A stretch of DNA of 64,000 nucleotides, from the NCBI GenBank assembly GCA_022385755.1, contig MU278356.1, positions 542,589 through 606,588 on the forward strand, read 5' to 3'. The notes under the pieces are model-generated. The model was not told the DNA's origin. It saw only the letters and a list, made by a program, of their open reading frames with translations, and made no database searches. The number at the start of each line of letters is the position of its first letter. The stretch's first letter is position 1. A program made the translations under genes and the position numbers. Shown piece by piece: positions 1-12,993 of this stretch. This DNA comes from Trametopsis cervina. Taxonomy: Eukaryota > Basidiomycota > Agaricomycetes > Polyporales > Irpicaceae.

Positions 1-3000
1 GCAACGGAAGACGATAGCAGGTAGACTGGCTATCTCTGCAACCTGTAAAGATTCCTCTAGGCTGACACCGAATACAGCCCGCGGGACATGAACTGGCGCG
101 TTAGGCTTGTTCTCGGCTACAAAGAACTTCCAGATTAGCATAAGAATATATTATTACATTGTGTTGACGCACCATGTCGCCCTCCGAATCCCCAAAACAT
201 GCGTGACTTGACCTTCTCGCGCCGGTCACTTGAAGATGGTGTTGGCTGCTCTGGAGGGGTGTCCTTGCCAAACTTGAATCCAGCTGGCAAAGGTGTACCA
301 CCTATCGGTCCGGATATCTTGACTCTACCGCTCTGGTCGGCGCGGGGAGTACTCGGGCCACTGTCCTTCTCGGGGGAAGATGTCCGTTCTGGTATTGACG
401 GTGTCTTCAGTGGGTTCATGGATCTCCGGTTGTCTTTACGTCTTTGTTCCGGCGAGGCTGGCTTGCTCTTCATGACGGCCCGTTGATCTACCAAATCCGG
501 GTAGTGCCCCAGCTCAGAATTTGCGCGCTGGCTTACAGGGGCGAAGAAGTCTGGCTCTGCATCGCCAACAAGAGGGGATGATACAGGGAGTGAGCTAGAT
601 ATGGGAGGGTCTGTGGTTGCGATGGATTCAAGATAAGGCGGTGTCGACCTCACTGGGCTCGATGAATGCTCTTCCGGTCTAGAAGGAGGTTGAAACAACT
701 TTGCAGTGGAACCATCCTCTTGGAGTTGGGATAACGGAATGGCGTTGGCTTTAGTGATGTCCTCCTTCCCTAGGCGACGCGTAGGTGTAGACGTCACATC
801 TGAACTCGAGCTCGTACTCGGCCGGCTTTTCTCGTCCGGAAGTAAGCCTACGGCATGTACAACATCTTCATCGTTGTAGCGGCCGGTGACATAACGGACG
901 AGTAATTCAACCCAGCTATCCCTCTCGGTATCACTCTCCGCACACAGCACATGCCTTGCATTGGAGCCGCCAGGACCTTTCTTACCCTCAATAATCAGAA
1001 ACGCGTGCCGATATTCATTGTCTTCATCGCCGTCTTTCTTATCTGACGGACGCTGTTGACGACCTATTTGGGCACCGGAAATTGTTATGGAGCCTAGATG
1101 GGTTCCGCCGCGCTGTGTAACGTATGTAAGATGATGAGACCGGAGTTTATGAGCACAAATGAATGGCACGATTGTAGCGAGAACTTACACTTTCATAGTA
1201 CTCCAGCGACGGGCCTTGCAGGACGAAATACCGTGTTTTCCACCCACCGAAGTTTTTGCCTCTCTTCGTCAGATATCCCTCCTTGTATCCCGCGCGTGCC
1301 ACAGGTTTTTGGGCCTCATTGGCTATACCCGAAGTAAAGAAGGCGATGATCTCATCCTTGTTCTTCACAGGCAGTGCGATTAACGATCGCAGGTAGAGTT
1401 CAAGAGCAGTCTGCATGACAAAAAAAACAGATATAAGTGATCAGCACTTAGTGAAACCTTCAGCACATTGTATGAATATGGGAAGAAGTGGGAACGCGCG
1501 CGGAGTGCTCCACAACCCGCTTCATAGCGCCTCGATAGAAAACGTCGATCCGCGAGAGATAACAGCCGAGCAATCTACCACAAGAGCCACAATGCTTGCG
1601 GAACCGCACTGCCGCCAGCAAATAGAGCGCACGGCATAAGGGTGTAAAGGCGGAATGAAGATGCAAAGCATAGACGAAGACGTACTTTTCGCTGATCGAC
1701 CTTTGCAGGAGCATGATCTTTCCACAACTTCCCCTCAGGCAAACTCACAAGTTTCTTGCCTAGACTCTTTCCAAGACCCGCCCGAACCCGAGAATCCAGT
1801 GTGAGCACATCGCTGTATAGCTTCTCTACGTTCCATCTCTCCTTGCCACTTCCCGGGCTGACATTGATGATAAACGACAAAACGTCCTTGCCGCGATCGT
1901 TCGGCCTAATAGTTGATTGCGTCACCTGGATTGTCGTATGCGGCAAATCGGTTGGGAGGAGAGGCAGTGAGCGAAAGGTGGGAGGGATCATGGCGGTAGA
2001 GGGAAGCTCTTGACTGGGCTTGTGGTGAGATGGAATGGAAGATTGGGATTGGGATGCATACTCATGGGTATCAGACAAGTCGTGCCTGCTCTCATAGAGT
2101 GAATGAAGGTCGCTGGCCTGACTGGAAGCAGCATCAACAGGAGGTGTATAAGACCGCGATGGGTTTTGCGATTGCATCTGCGCCTGCGCACTGTTGAAGG
2201 ACATCTGCGCTTGAGCAAAACTGCCTTCGCTGTTACCGGTAAGAACGACGGGAGGGGTAGATGGTGGGAGAGGGAAGTCTTCTACGGCGGCGCGCTTCTT
2301 CCTGTTCACTAGGTCGTTGATATCCTCCACTTGACTGTTTGAGTCTGCTGGTCTATCAAGGCTGTCGACTGCAGAGGCGCGGCCACTGTCGTCGACACTG
2401 TCATAGAGACTGGTGTCAGTGTCGTCCGCGTCCAGATCAAGGAATTCGCTGTGCTCGGCAGTGACAGCGCGTCTATCAAGAGATGACTGTTCGGGAGTAG
2501 TGGCGATCATCGTTCCGTTTGAGCCGCCTACTGTTAGTAGGACCTGGTTTCGAGGTGGCTCAGACCGCTGCTGAGGAACTACTGGCGACAGCTTTTCCGG
2601 TGAATCCCCACGTAATACAGGGAAACCGTGGCTGGCTTGAGGACTAGGAACAGGAGACTCGTTCATATATGCGTAATACCTTCTAGCTTCCTCAGGTAAA
2701 GATACATTTGAGTCGCGAGACGACTCGCGCGGTCGAAGTGGGGGAGGAAGATCATTCTCAGCTGCAGTAGTTGCGAGTGTAGCTGTAGAGTCAGTAGAGG
2801 AGGGTGGGGAAGCCGATTGTACCATCATATGAGGCTGGGCACCCGAGTTACTGTTGGCAAACGACGATGAGCCAGCCAAATGGCTGCGGGTGGTATGTAT
2901 AGCTGATGCAGGAGTTGCAGGAGTGAGATAGATTGCTGCCGGGGATAACCCTGAAGGCGACGGAGTATGTGTATCTGACAAACTGGGTGGCATTCCGCTG

Positions 3001-4046
3001 GCACTGGGTGAGTCAGTCGTGATAGCGTCTGGTGGCGTCCCTGTGGATACTGCTGCATTGGCCAACGGAGATATTGCTTGGGGAAGGGACGCAGATCGTA
3101 GGGGAGCGAGCGAAAGTGTAGGAGGTTTTCGTGGCTCCTGTGGATGACTGGATAGCGGTAGATGAGATGCGGAGGAAGCTGCAGATGGAGAGCCCAAATC
3201 TGGAGAGCCCGAGCGTAGAGTTGAAGAAGACGCTGTCGTAGCCGATAGGTAGCTGCTGGGGACTTGAGACAGGGAAACAGTGGTGTTGAGGCTGGTCTGC
3301 GATCCCTGACGCTCGCGGCCAGAAGGATGGTTAGACAGGACAGATCCGTTAGTCTGCACACGCTGCGATGCTACGTCGAATAAGAGTTTTTGGTTAGTGC
3401 ATGTTATTATGAAGGGACCGCGAACGTGCCAAGGCTCAAGATAGAGATCTGGGACAGAGACAATAACAAGATATGTCCACTCACGCATATCATCTGACTG
3501 GCTCCTGTGCAAATGTGCTCTAGGGTCCAGTGCGCCGCTGCCATGCCCGTTCGAACTGCCGCTTTCGCTGTGCTTTAAATGCGATGAGGATGCAGCGGAC
3601 CGCAAGGAGCCCTCTTTTCCCTCTTTCTTCTGGTGACCCCTGTGAGCACGCAGTAACGCGTCCGTGTTCTCTCCTGTCGCCTGCAGTCGACTACGATATA
3701 CGTCTCGCTCTCCCCTTACACGCTCGATCTCCTTCATGAGTTGTGCGTAGCCTGTTCTCTGCTTCTCAATGAGCTTCCACAACTGAGCGTTCTGCCCAGA
3801 CAGATTGTTGCGCTCCTGAACTGCGAGCTCAAGTGCGGCCATAGAAGGATTGGGCGATGTGGCACATTGCTTCAGGAGTCCTTGTACTGTCACGGTCGAG
3901 GTGACGGTGTTGGAAGACGGCGAGCTGGTCGAACCGGGCGGGTGAGCGGCTCGCAGCGTGCTCGGGGATGCTGATTGAGACATTGAGAGGTCTGAACGGG
4001 ACGTTGGGTTTCTCTCTCGCGACGGGGTGGTATGGACATTGTTCAT
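1..4046 (-). CDS. Bem3-like Rho GTPase-activating protein with PX and PH domains (partial, runs off left edge)
   Basis: This is predicted to switch off Cdc42/Rho-type GTPases at the cortex and so control polarised growth. Seen: a long low-complexity Ser/Pro-rich N-terminus with a coiled coil near residues 75-120. A PX domain near the end of the large exon (ending VDQRK) continues after an intron at 1685-1411 as TALELYLRSL. A PH domain follows (GYLTKRGKNFGGWKTRYFVL) and is split by an intron at 1188-1113. After an intron at 172-117 the frame reads VFGVSLEESLQVAEIASLPA, the start of a RhoGAP domain, so the catalytic part lies outside the window. A 114-nt intron at 3484-3371 is a multiple of three and stays open when read through. 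The PX-PH-RhoGAP order is typical of fungal Bem3. The start at 4046 is the first ATG of the open frame. Family call is firm; the exact orthologue is inferred. Confidence 0.87.
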
Positions 4047-5285
4047 GGCAAAATTTGGCAGTCCGGCCCCATAAGTCGGGAACGTATGTGTCGTCTGGTG
4101 TGCGTACGTCCAAGTCTTGATCGTACAAGCCGTGACTTAAAATGCGTTCGTGTTCGGTCTTAAACAGTGTGGTGCTTCGTGTCCAAAGTGTCGTGGGCGG
4201 GGATGGTGGGGAGAAGAGGGTTGAGATAATGTCTGGCTGGTGAGTGGACAGACTGAAACTTCAGGCCATCAAGCGCGGCAGGACTACACGTGCCACGTGG
4301 ATGGATTCTCGGAAATTCAAAACATATAATCTCGACGTTCTGCCTATATCTGGATGACGTTCTGTACAACCAATTGAACAGCTGCTTGAACTGTTCGATA
4401 CACCCCACACTTGTCCCGACCAACACTAGCCATTCACCGCTACTGTAGCGCATTGATAACTCGGTCTGCGGTGAAACCGTGTATCTCTAATTGTCTCGTG
4501 CCGCTTTCCCTCAGTCCATGACGACTGCCAGCCGTTCATAGCAACAGCGCCAGTTTTGATCTACATGGCGGTCATGCACGACTTCGCACTTCCACGTTCA
4601 CACCCTTCAAATGACAGCCATTTCAACAATATGTCACACGGGCCGTGAAGATAGTGTTCGAATGCATCCACTCAGGCCTGACCCGCTGATGGTAGAAGTT
4701 TGTAGTCACGATATCAGCGTTCTTATGTCTTGCGTGTGTACTAGTACATTGACAATTTTGCCCAAGGTGTGCTGCCATATAATCCTAGTTCTGCCACAGA
4801 TATCGACTTCTCGACGTGTGCAACATATGCAGACGTGATCACTGATATACAGTAGGACTCGCAATAAAATGTTCCGTTCATAAGCAAAATCCTGTGCACG
4901 TGACCAAAACACGGATCTGCTGCATTCCTGCCACTCCTACTCTGTATCTCTCTACGCTTATAATCACCGATAGCATGTTGGTTTCAAATGGCTGCGTTGC
5001 GCGTTTCGCTCCGATCTACTCGGAATACAAGGGTAAATATCCTTTCACAAAGTCGGGGTGCCCGCCGAGGTAAAGTATCGTGGGAGCATTTGGGACGCCA
5101 CGCAGACGTGCTGAGCGATATTGCCGATGTGCCAGAGCTTACAACTTACACTGAACGATCATATCAGATGCATGCCAGGAAATCGCTCTTGATTTTCGAC
5201 GTATCGCCTCTCACCAACCGATTTACTAAAACAAACAGAAAATCGAACTATCTACAGTGCAAGTAGCATCTCGCCGTGCGGCAAC
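4047..5285. promoter_or_regulatory. Divergent intergenic region between the RhoGAP and SET genes
   Basis: About 1.2 kb separates the two divergently read genes and should hold both promoters. An ORF beginning at 4988 has no recognisable domain and ends just before the methyltransferase start, so I treat it as leader sequence. No RNA gene or repeat was seen. Confidence 0.45.
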
Positions 5286-8200
5286 ATGTCGAATAGCGAA
5301 AGGTTGTCTATGCTCCTGTCATGGTGTACCGACGCCGGCATCCAGATTGACCCGAGGCTGGAAATAATCGAGGACAAAGACACGAGCAGTCTATTCGTGC
5401 GCAATCGTTCCAGTTTTTTCCTCGATCCTCACATAACCCGTGAGTTCGCATATATCGTCCTAATCGAATCCAAAATTCATTATACACTTCTAAACTTCCG
5501 TGCCCATACGGCTATCAATCATATCACCAACTAATGCTGTTTTACTGGGGGTGACTTGGGCGAACCTAACCGGACAGTGGTCTCAATTCCCAAGCATGCT
5601 ATACTCTCCGTGCGCTCATGCACTCTCGCGTCTGAGATTCCCTTCGTGCCGTACGGATATGGCGCGCAACTCTGTCTCTCCCTTGCCTTGTACAGCGAGC
5701 TGTGAGTGTTACCAATAAACAGCGCATTCACGCGGGAGATCACTCATCGCCCGGTCTCTTGTTCGGCATCCCACACACATCATACGCCCGCAAATGATGC
5801 ATGCTCGCGCAGACTGCAGGGGTCGAGGTCTAGGTGGTCCGGCTACCTACAGTCCCTGCCGCAGACAGCTGTGCAGATTGCGCTGTTCTGGGGATCTGAT
5901 GAGTTACAGGTGACACGCCATCATGGCCGGGAGCTGGACGTCGGATATGATTCAAGACAGGCTGCCAATCTGGCCAAGGGTACGGAGATTGGGAAAATGT
6001 GGACGGTGGGGGATAATGGTTCCATCACGGTAAGCTGGCGACCAACTGCTACCCTTGGTGATCCTGTCACGCTCTTTGGCCGTGACTTTCATGCGAGTGT
6101 CAACATCGTGTTTGCACATCACTCCCGAAGACCTTTTTTACGACAGTCCTTGTGGCACTTCCCAGGGTTGCGAGCTTCCTTTCTTGCATCCGTAATCATC
6201 CCTGGCAGGAGACTGCCAACGGATTCTGATTTCATCTTACGTTGCAAGTACATGTACTTACCTCTCCCTGCATGGCAGGATGAAGTGCGGGAATACTACC
6301 ACACCATCGCCGAACCTATTCTAGGGCAGGCCAACTTCGCCGCGAAATCTCGACCTCAACATGGAATCTCGATTTCCGGGTTCCTGCATGCGTATACTCT
6401 AGTGAGTTCACGCGCATTTCTTGTGGACGCATATCATGGCCTCGCAATGGTTCCGATCGCCGATGTGTGAGTATCTCCGTTCCATTTCCCTTCTCTCCCT
6501 TTTCCCATACGTTCCCATGCACTCGCACCCTCGACACCATCAGATCCCGTCTCCTCGAATGATGACGGCAGACTGGGGACATCGGTTTGCTGAATAACGA
6601 AGAAGCAGCATACTCGGAGCACCAGAGACTGAGGCATGGGAACAGTCCGCATGTGTCAGGCGAAGAGGCTGGACTTATGCGCTGGTCTCCTTAAGTTCGC
6701 TGTAATGACTGGCATTACCGTTCGGGCATTCTACGCTGACAAGTTGTGACATGCTGACATGGACCAGGTTCAATCACACACAAGATAATCACGTCCACTT
6801 GGAGGTGAGCGAACTTTGATTATCGTCGCCGGCGGCATTCTCATGACACCCTCTTCTCCCTGCCGCCCACCCTCAAAATTTCGGCTTCAAACTGAATACC
6901 ATTGACCGTTACTCCGTTGGACCCAACAAACTCCATGATTGATCTTACGATCGATTCATCCTTTGCCTGGCGGGCGATGTTTTCACAATGGACGGACCCC
7001 TGAGACAGAGCGAGTACGATGTATGCGTCTCCTGTGGGTCAATTGAACAGTGTCCCCACGACCAAGAAGATACTGGTAAGGTTAAGGGACCTTGCGAATT
7101 ACGCATGTCTTACTGACGGCCGCTCACGACCCATTGCACGATGCAGACCGTGGTTCAGCCATAACACCGTCCTTGGATACAACTACTTCCAGACCCGACT
7201 ACACAATGACGGGGATTACTTATGCACCCAAGGCTACGGATACGACAGAGGTAGACACTTGCGACATGGTGTCGAACCTTCCTATTCCGCCACACAGCGA
7301 AGTTTTCAATACATACGGCGAACATCTTACCAACGCGGATTTGCTCTCCCGATACGGGTTTGCTCTGGAGGGCAACGAGAACGATGTGGTATCGTTCGAT
7401 ATGGACCACCTACCCAATGTATATCATGATGTGCCAGGCGCAGAAGGCAGCATGATAGATATCGCACGTCAAGTTCTCGCATCGTGGCCTCGCTATGAAC
7501 GGTGGGAACACTCAACCCTTGTCTATCAACCCTACGTGGCAACTACGGCGCATCCTTCCACACCGTTGTCGGCAGCTACACACGGCCGTGCAGATGGAGC
7601 GAGCGTTGACCGTCGCAGCCATCGCACACGCGTGCACATGTGCGTGAACAGTGACGCGAGGATCTCGCACGACCTCTGGGTGTGCTGCGCGTTGCTCTCA
7701 TGGACTCAAACACAAAGGGTCGTTCACACTGGGAGACTACGCGTGCTTGAGGAGACGGTGGCGGACCTGGTACGACTCGCCGACAGGCAGCTCCATTGGG
7801 AATCGCAGCTGGAATTCGGCACAGAAAATAAATCGGATATGAATGACGACAAGGGCGACTACGACTCACGTGAAGGCTCGAATGTCACACAAAGCTTAGA
7901 TAAGGTGTGTTCCTTTGCCCTCCAAGGCTTGGTTATCCCGTATTTCTTGCAGGTTCTGTTCTGTCTCGCTCTGTTATTCTCCCGAGCGAAGTCTATCGTT
8001 CGATGCTCTGTGATCTCATACCTGAAATGCCCCTCAACCTCCACTGCTTCCTGTTTTTGCTTCGAGCTTTGTTCGAGAGCCTCTTTGCATGTGGGCGTGG
8101 ATCTCACCTAGCATGCCTGTTATGGCCGGTATGCACGATCTGGAGGATCCTTTTCTGGTCACGCGTTTTCCCGCTCTCCACACAGTTGACAGAGCAAGAT

Positions 8201-11200
8201 TCGAAGTTTGGCCATGGAGGCTGCCGGTGCTGCATTCATGTTTGTTTGAAGGACGCATGACGATAGCCAGGCTTGCTATATGCGGTGCATAGTGTGTTCT
8301 GCGCCACATGACAAGATGAAATACGGTGCAGCGCCTTCTCGGCCACCCTGCCGGCGACTGCTCCTGCCTGCTGACGATTCGTCCATGCAAGCCTCTTTCT
8401 TAACGCTTCGCCGTATGCCTTCTCGCAGTCATAACACACTGATGTGAACCGTCCCTCCACAGGCCTTGGCGCTGCTAGTGCAGACCGTGACATGGATCTG
8501 CACGTTCCCATCGCGGTCGAGGCGCCTTGGCCAAGGTGCTGCCAGAGCTGTCGCACCGCAAACACACGACGACATTGACAGAGATAACACCCGCGATGAT
8601 ACTACCGTGCTCAGCATCGAAGAGCTGGGCGACATGCTCGATGTGAGTCCTCCCTCTGCCAATACACTTGTTGCGAATCGCCGTTTCGTCCTTCCTGCAT
8701 TTACCCTTTCTGCATCCGCCCCCGTGCATTACCGGCCGTTCGCACCCATACGATGGGACACGGCCGTCCCTTGCATCTCCCACCTTCGAGTTCTTCGTCT
8801 TCTCCATCTTTCTGTGACCCTAGAAAAAGGTTCCTTTCCCACTGGATTTATTCGCCCAGCTTCTATCTTTTCGTCCATTGGGTTTTCTGTCTCTCTACGC
8901 CCGTGATGACCATTCCAGTCACACACTCTCACCCCTTGGCGAGTTGACGACATGCGTCAATGGTCCTCCCGTTCAGTGTCCTCGCTAGCGGTGACGATGG
9001 CAGGGCCTGGCTCGCTGGCTGAACAGGAGAAAGCCAGCTAAGCTTTTCTTCTTCTGTTGGATGGGCATCGCGGTGTGTTCCCTGAGTGACAGGAATCCAT
9101 CGCCGCAATCAGCTATCATTGGAACTGGGCGTCTCCCGTCACGTCCATTCATTCTCTCGCGCACGCATCTTTATTAATATTCCGCAACCTACCAATCCGC
9201 GTATGCGGGTGTGGGTGGGCTTCGTGCTCTGTTCGTGCTGGTCTCGGCTGTGTCTGGACCCCTTCCGCTCACTCCTGCGTTGCCGCCGTCGCCATCGACG
9301 CTGCCTGTCATAATTGGGCGGTCTGGCCACAGGATGCCGTAACCCGGATTATCGAGTTCTCCTTATCGTATTTGCCTTCGCCTCGCCCTCGTGTGGTGTG
9401 TGCGTGCCTCCTCTGGTTCGCTGGCGCGGTGGCGGAAAATTTGAACTGTGGTGGCAGCTCTGCCCCAGCAAAGAGGTGGCTACGCGTGGTTCTCCGAGTT
9501 AGAAGATCATCCCTTCTTTCTGTTCTGCTATTGTTTGGAACTGTGCCCGCGTCTGCCCTTCCTGCCTGTCGCAGTCCAGCGATCCTAAGCCGTCTCAACG
9601 CGGTGAAACCCTATCAGCATCCCTATCCATGGACAGTCCCGTCGCATCTCATCCCACGATCGTCTCACTGTTGGCTTTGCTCGAGGTCGAGCGACGGACG
9701 AGGAGTGACAGAGGCGTGACATGGCCTTAACTTCACCAATCCGCTACCACGGCGGTACCCTGTCATATTCCCGCCCTCCTGCGACAAGCGCGCCGTGCAT
9801 CCTCCCAACCCCACGCAAGGCATTGCCCGATCACGCCTCCCCGTCTTCTTCTCCCTTGACGGTTTCCTTTCATCGCTATTGCATCTGCACATCTTTGCGT
9901 TTAATGAACGGGGTCGCGTCTGTATTGTGTTCTAACTTTTCATCTGGTCCCTTTAACGGCATCCTCCTGCCTTCTCAATCAGCTCTTCTCGATGTCCCTG
10001 GCTTGCGCACACACACGCCTGGGCATCCTGTGGCGCGCCCCTATGTGCTGTCCTCGAAAGTGGAGCACAGCGGGGGGCGGGTAGGCGAGCGGACGACAGC
10101 ATGCACGGAGGACCCGCAAACACAACACGCTACGGGATCCTGCCTACCCCATTGTCTTTCTTCCAGAAAAAAGGAGTGACTCCGTCTCATTTATCTCGCG
10201 CACCAACTCAGGGATGCACGCTTTAGGCCAACGCAGATCCATGCCACCCCGGGCTCTTTTGCACACGCACCATCGAAAGGCTATCTTTCTGGTCTATCGC
10301 GTAGACGGCCTGATTCCACGCAGAACGCTCACGCGCACGCCATCCCTCCAACATCCTGCTCACGCTTTCTATCACTGTGTGCTCGCCTGCCAGGCTCGTT
10401 CCGCATGGACGCCATCGCTCCCCTCGACGAACACCGCAGCCCCCATTCACGCATCTCGCTTCGTGATCCCGTCGCCCTCGCCCATTTCACATCCTCGTAC
10501 TTCATATCACACCGTGGTGGTTCCCCATCTTCGTTGCACCGCACTGCACATCGTGCGCATATCAGGGTGCTGCGGATGCCACAGAAGACGAAGGCCACAC
10601 GGCGACTCCCGCTCGCTCGACGCCGGGAGACGCGAATGCCAAAAACCCTTTTTCGTGGTATGACGGGATCCGAGGACTTGATGCGCCTGGCGGCGCAGGG
10701 TCCTTCTGCTTCGCGCGCCGCAGCTGCAGGATCCTGGGATCCCAAATATGACAATCTTGTGTTTCCAGACGGCAATGCTACCCTTGATACACGTTCTGCT
10801 GCACCGCAATCACGCTCTTCTCGTGCTCTGGATCTCTCTCTGCATTTTTCACCGTCATTGCAGGTTCCCGATGGCTCGGGCGCACCGAGGGGCGGGGCGG
10901 AGCGCCGGAGCACTATTATCACGTACTTTCCCAAACCTTCCGCCCGCCGTTTATTCATTCAACCATCTCTTCACCCACCCATTCACTGATTCATTCTCTA
11001 TTCTTATGTCACGCTTCTCAACACAAAGTGTACATGTCCCGACGCACAGTTCCGGCCGCGCTCGTTCACATTCCATCGCCCTTGCGGACCATACCAGTAT
11101 CACCACTCCACAGGCGACGCACTGTTCCGGTACCGTTCATTCACATTCTATCACGACTGCCGTGGAACATACCAGCACCAGCATCAGCACCAGGAGTACT

Positions 11201-12783
11201 CCGCAGACGCCGAGCCCGACCGCGCCCCCTCTATGCTAATCGCGAGCTGCGCGCCCAGACCCAAGCGCCAACAGCGGCCGCAGAGGCATTACGACATGAC
11301 GAGAACGATGACATAAACGCTCTTCCGCACCGTCGACGATCCTGCCATACTCGCCTGCTCTTCCTCCTGTTCGCCTTCTGCCCTCTGCCTGCTTATTTCT
11401 GCCAGCCTCGGAGTTCCCATCGGCAGAAATTACGACATCACATCGCTCTGCGCTGCGCCGAAACTGGGAGAGGAAGGAAGAGCAGAATTGCAAGTGTGGT
11501 GATAGGGCTAGCTGGGGCTGGGGGGTTCCTTCCGTTATCTGTGTTGGACCTCTGCGCATCTTATCTTCGCGGTGCCGTCACTCGCATCTTTACGTGCAGT
11601 GCATTTTCTGTCTTCTGCCTTCGACCTGTGCACCCTGGGAGGGCTTACGACGCAGCGTCACGGGCGAAATTCGCGCACTTGGAGATCGCCTCACCGACCC
11701 CCGCTGCCGTGCACGATTCAAAGACGCTGGCCCGCTTCTGTTCCTCATTGTATGTTCCTATAACATCTTTGGGCGGACGGTTGACGCGCAAGTGCATTCA
11801 TTGATAGTTCGGCACGCCACATTTCTTCTTTTCTCCTCCCCGCTTCCGCCAATTCAACAAAGTCAACCTCTAGCGCAAACATGTCAACTTCAACGGCGCG
11901 CCTGCCTGTGGACCTAGGGGATAGCGTCATGCCCACTGCGTTCTACGCTTTCATTCACACAAACCTGTGTGCCTTGCCCAACGTTTATCCCTCGCTGCCT
12001 ATTCAGCCTCCAGACGTATCTATCGGCCGCGGCGGGATCTGCACACGTCCGTCCTGGGACCGCCACGCACCTCTACACGTTCAGCGATTGCGCAAAGTCT
12101 CCCTGCATGCCGTTATGGGGGATCTGCACGCCGTGACAGCGCGCTGCTGTCACGCCACCTCCTACCGTTTGGATCGCACGCCAGTTCGGTGGTGTTGGTG
12201 GCTACGAAGACTGTCGCTCGTCCTTTCCTCGATGGGCCTAGACCCTGGTCGGGAGCCCTCTGCCTTGATGTCGAGGTTGTCGTGTTTGTTCCGCACCTGT
12301 GTTTGATTTATTTTGGCGGGGGACGCTCGCTATACTCGGTTTTGAGTTGACATCGTGGGTTATGACGGTGTTCACAGCTCCATCCGTGACATGGTCAATT
12401 TCGCATACGCGCACGGACGGGTGGCGCGGATTTTTCATTTTCTGTTTTTCTATTCGGTCTACATTATGGTGGTGGAAACTACGATGAACTGACTGCCCTG
12501 ACACTTCTTCCAGGTCCTCCCGGCCTCGCGCCCCCTGACGCGTCTGGCGCTAGAACAAGTCATCAGCGAGCGGTCCATTCTCGAAAGCTGCAGGTCGGCG
12601 TGGGAGGAGCTTGCGTCCGTCCTTCCCGCCGGCGGCGGTGGAGGTAGCGGTGGTAGCGGCATGCTGCTGCGGATATCTGGTGAAGACGAAGAAGCCGAGG
12701 TCTCGATGACGGACGGCGAGGAGGACTCAGATGAGAGTGTGTACGACCCCGATGTCATCCTCGGCTACAGCGCCTTTTCATGA
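5286..12783 (+). CDS. SET-domain protein lysine methyltransferase, SETD6/Rkm4-like, with a 3.9-kb last intron
   Basis: This is likely an S-adenosylmethionine-dependent lysine methyltransferase acting on a ribosomal or other cytosolic/nuclear protein. Seen: N-terminus MSNSERLSMLLSWCTDAGIQ, then LVSIPKHAILSVRS, RWSGYLQSLPQ, and the SET core VDAYHGLAMVPIADVFNHTQ, where the catalytic NH of the SET pseudoknot lies. A Cys-containing DVCVSCGSIEQCPHD segment and NADLLSRYGFALEG follow, then a Rubisco-LSMT-type substrate-binding region (NSDARISHDLWVCCALLSW). Exon 8463-8642 ends IEELGDMLD at a GTGAGT donor. The next exon that continues the family's C-terminal helix in phase (RLALEQVISERSIL) is 12514-12783, which ends with an acidic tail. 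The implied intron, 8643-12513, is 3,871 nt; the gene's other introns are tens to several hundred nt. Assigning the last exon to this gene is inference from phase and family pattern; a shorter 3-prime end is possible. Confidence 0.75.
9586..11745 (+). other. Coding-like fragments in shifting frames inside the long SET-gene intron
   Basis: No continuous ORF covers this stretch, but several short pieces read as balanced protein while the other frames give Arg/Pro-rich noise. They include 9631-9717 (an ATG followed by DSPVASHPTIVSLLALLEVE), about 10567-10700 (DANAKNPFSWYDGIRGLDAP), 11050-11232 (HQHQHQEYSADAEPDRAP after a 25-residue repeat), 11232-11330 (YANRELRAQTQAPTAAAEAL) and 11637-11740 (VTGEIRALGDRLTDPRCRAR). 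Adjacent pieces change frame without obvious splice sites. This could be a nested same-strand gene, a decayed gene, or chance in GC-rich DNA. I recognise no family. Confidence 0.3.
11050..11199 (+). repeat. 75-bp direct tandem duplication (two units)
   Basis: Unit 1 is 11050-11124 and unit 2 is 11125-11199. Both begin TTCCGG, share TTCACATTC with ATC two bases later, and both contain ACATACCAG or CCATACCAG at the same offset. The unit length is a multiple of three, and in the frame starting at 11050 the translations begin FRPRSFTFHRPCG and FRYRSFTFYHDCRG. This fits duplication within a coding sequence. It is immediately preceded by a CACAG acceptor-like site. Confidence 0.7.
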
Positions 12784-12993
12784 ACAGCATCGTTATTTCC
12801 TGAATCCGAGCGTCGTGTCACGCCTCGCAGCGGGTTGGCGGGCGGGATCATGAACGTTAACAGCTCGCCAGTTCCAGAGCCCGCCAGGTTGGCCACAGCG
12901 GCGTGCGACGGGTGGTGCGTGTAGATAGATGGTGGTGATACAGTATTTCAGATCGTGATGGCGGTGATGGCGAGAAGCAGGGTCCCTGCTCGA

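Noticed and set aside
4988..5266. A 92-codon ORF with a basic N-terminus upstream of the SET gene
   Set aside because: No recognisable protein, and it lies where the SET gene leader is expected.
11881..12350. ORFs beginning MSTSTARLPVDLGD and MCLAQRLSLAAYS
   Set aside because: Two frames overlap over the same DNA with Arg/Pro/Cys-rich content and no family signal; they were not kept as genes.
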